From assembly GCA_947177885.1 (NCBI GenBank), contig CAMWWF010000145.1, forward strand, positions 1 through 7,077: a stretch of DNA of 7,077 bases, written 5' to 3'. Both the position numbers and the translations under genes were made by a program. The DNA is from an uncultured Lachnospiraceae bacterium (GTDB lineage Bacteria; Bacillota_A; Clostridia; Lachnospirales; Lachnospiraceae). The notes under the pieces are model-generated. The model was not told where the DNA came from. It saw only the letters and a list, made by a program, of their open reading frames with translations, and searched no databases. Shown piece after piece: positions 5,967 to 7,077 of this stretch; positions within the stretch are counted from its first letter, which is position 1, and every line of letters begins with the position of its first letter.

Positions 5967-6699
5967 CAATATATGCCCCTCCCTCTTCGTCGCTGACAAT
6001 GACACCCTTTTTCATGGTGACAACGCGCTTGCGCATGGCATTGACGATCTCTCTGTTATGGGTAACTACCACAATGGTGGTGCCGCTCTCGTTGATCTCC
6101 TCCAAAAGCTTCATGATCTCCCATGAATTCTTGGGATCCAGATTACCGGTGGGCTCATCCGCCAGCAGAATGGAAGGATTATTTATCAGCGCCCTTGCCA
6201 GAGCCACCCGCTGTTGTTCACCTCCGGAAAGCTGTGTGGTCTTTGCCTTATATTTCCCCGCAAGCCCTACCGTTGCAAGAATCGCCGGCACATTTCTACG
6301 GATCTCACTGCCGGGAGTCTCCACAATACGCTGCGCAAACGCCACATTTTCATACACATTCCTGTCGTTCAGCAGACGGAAATCCTGAAACACTACCCCC
6401 AGATTCCGACGGAATTTCGGAATCTGCCTGTGACGAAGCCTGCCCAGATCATGCCCCAATACATAAACATTGCCGCTGGTAGCCGTCAGCTCCCGCAGCA
6501 GAAGTTTGATCAGCGTAGATTTGCCCGAACCGCTGTCTCCTACGATAAATACAAACTCTCCCCTCCCGATACTCAATGAAATTCCATTCAGAGCGGGAGA
6601 GCCTGTGGAATACGATTTACTCACATTGTTAAGATAAATGACACCGTTTTCCTCTATCATCTGCTCCCGCCGTCTTCTCTGCATTACTTTATTCGCCAT
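5956..6699 (-). CDS. ftsE: cell division ATP-binding protein FtsE
   Basis: FtsE is the cytoplasmic ATPase of the FtsEX complex, which links the divisome to cell-wall cleavage. The 247-residue protein has every ABC ATPase motif: Walker A GDSGSGKST (54-62), Q-loop FQDFRLL (Gln105), signature LSGGEQQR (157-164), Walker B ILLADEPTG (Glu182) and the H-loop His214 in VVTHN. The core VIYLNNVSKSY, with PALNGISLSI, matches FtsE. The first ATG (6699) is supported by GGAAGGA about 7 nt upstream. It gives some 15 more basic residues (QRRRREQ) than usual, because most FtsE proteins begin close to Met14 (6660). Met14 has a GGGAG only 3 nt away and is less likely. It starts 38 nt after the PucR-type regulator with no terminator between. 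Confidence 0.96.
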   Translation of the reverse strand: MANKVMQRRRREQMIEENGVIYLNNVSKSYSTGSPALNGISLSIGRGEFVFIVGDSGSGKSTLIKLLLRELTATSGNVYVLGHDLGRLRHRQIPKFRRNLGVVFQDFRLLNDRNVYENVAFAQRIVETPGSEIRRNVPAILATVGLAGKYKAKTTQLSGGEQQRVALARALINNPSILLADEPTGNLDPKNSWEIMKLLEEINESGTTIVVVTHNREIVNAMRKRVVTMKKGVIVSDEEGGAYIDED

Positions 6700-6737
6700 A
6701 TATTTTCCTTCCGGTCATTCGCAATCATCGCAGTCAC

Positions 6738-7077
6738 TTAAAAGTCTGCATTTTCCATGTACTTCATATACTTTACAACCATAAGCGCGATCTTAAAGGT
6801 GATGGCATCTTCAAAAACGCGCAGATCAAGCCCGGTACTCTTCTGGAGCTTATCCAGACGATATACCAGTGTGTTCCTGTGAATAAACAATTGCCTGGAG
6901 GTCTCTGATACATTCAGACTGTTCTCAAAAAATTTGTGGATGGTGGTCAGAGTCTCCTCGTCAAACTCATCCGGACTCTTGCCGCCGAATATTTCCCTGA
7001 TAAACATCTTGCACAGCGGAATTGGCAGCTGATAGATCAGACGGCCGATACCCAGTTTGTTGTAGGCAATCACATTC
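6738..7077 (-). CDS. PucR/CdaR-family transcriptional regulator, C-terminal part
   Basis: The frame is open to the right edge, so the N-terminus is outside the window. The visible 113 residues end in a PucR-type helix-turn-helix: FFENSLNVSETSRQLFIHRNTLVYRLDKLQ followed by TGLDLRVFEDAITFKIAL, with the diagnostic HRNT-YRLDK pattern. The preceding IAYNKLGIGRLIYQLP is the usual lead-in of this domain. Family members (PucR, CdaR) sense small metabolites through N-terminal domains that cannot be seen here, so the ligand is unknown. It shares strand with ftsE and ends 38 nt before it. The two may be co-transcribed, but whether it controls ftsEX is not shown. The GTG at 7071-7073 is internal to the domain lead-in and not a likely start. 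Confidence 0.88.
   Translation of the reverse strand, partial: NVIAYNKLGIGRLIYQLPIPLCKMFIREIFGGKSPDEFDEETLTTIHKFFENSLNVSETSRQLFIHRNTLVYRLDKLQKSTGLDLRVFEDAITFKIALMVVKYMKYMENADF

Noticed and set aside
5967..6005. N-terminal extension of FtsX to 6005.
   Set aside because: These 13 codons lie inside ftsE, do not resemble FtsX, and a good ribosome site precedes the ATG at 5966.
1..7077. CRISPR array, tRNA, rRNA, transposase or integrase.
   Set aside because: No regular spaced repeats, RNA gene signatures or mobile-element proteins were seen, although the beta-lactam module may be of foreign origin.

Overview
The window reads as a Gram-positive anaerobe of the Clostridia, most likely a Lachnospiraceae-type bacterium. 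The signs are an FtsEX / M23 peptidase / carboxyl-terminal protease cluster next to a PucR-type regulator, strong GGAGG ribosome sites, a clostridial (CDD-like) class D beta-lactamase and a BlaR1-type sensor. The organism is inferred from gene content and style, not from a database match.

The right half (about 2277-7077, all minus strand) is a conserved cell-envelope cluster. Reading leftward it holds the C-terminal helix-turn-helix end of a PucR/CdaR-like regulator, ftsE, ftsX (start overlapping the ftsE end), a secreted coiled-coil M23 endopeptidase with all catalytic residues, and a membrane-anchored S41 protease (CtpA/CtpB type). FtsEX is expected to use ATP hydrolysis to switch the coiled-coil hydrolase on at the division site; the protease probably acts in envelope or regulatory proteolysis. 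A clear intrinsic terminator at 2176-2220 ends this unit.

The left half (1-2150) is a beta-lactam response module. A promoter overlapped by a perfect 11-bp inverted repeat resembling a BlaI operator, with a second similar dyad 61 bp downstream, faces leftward into a dacF-like D,D-carboxypeptidase gene and then a lipoprotein class D beta-lactamase that keeps all its active-site motifs. The beta-lactamase ATG lies 2 nt after the dacF stop. Converging on it from the left edge is the C-terminal end of a blaR1-like sensor gene. One hairpin covering both stop codons separates the two.

The most notable observation is that two of the three penicillin-binding proteins of this module carry internal deletions. 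The BlaR1 sensor jumps in frame from its second motif (NSV) to just past where KTG should be, losing YGN and the Lys of KTG. The dacF-like gene jumps out of frame from shortly after its SxxK motif to its C-terminal domain, losing its SxN and KTG motifs. The beta-lactamase itself is intact. This suggests a module whose sensing arm and carboxypeptidase are decaying while hydrolysis is kept, or an assembly artefact; reads across both junctions would decide.
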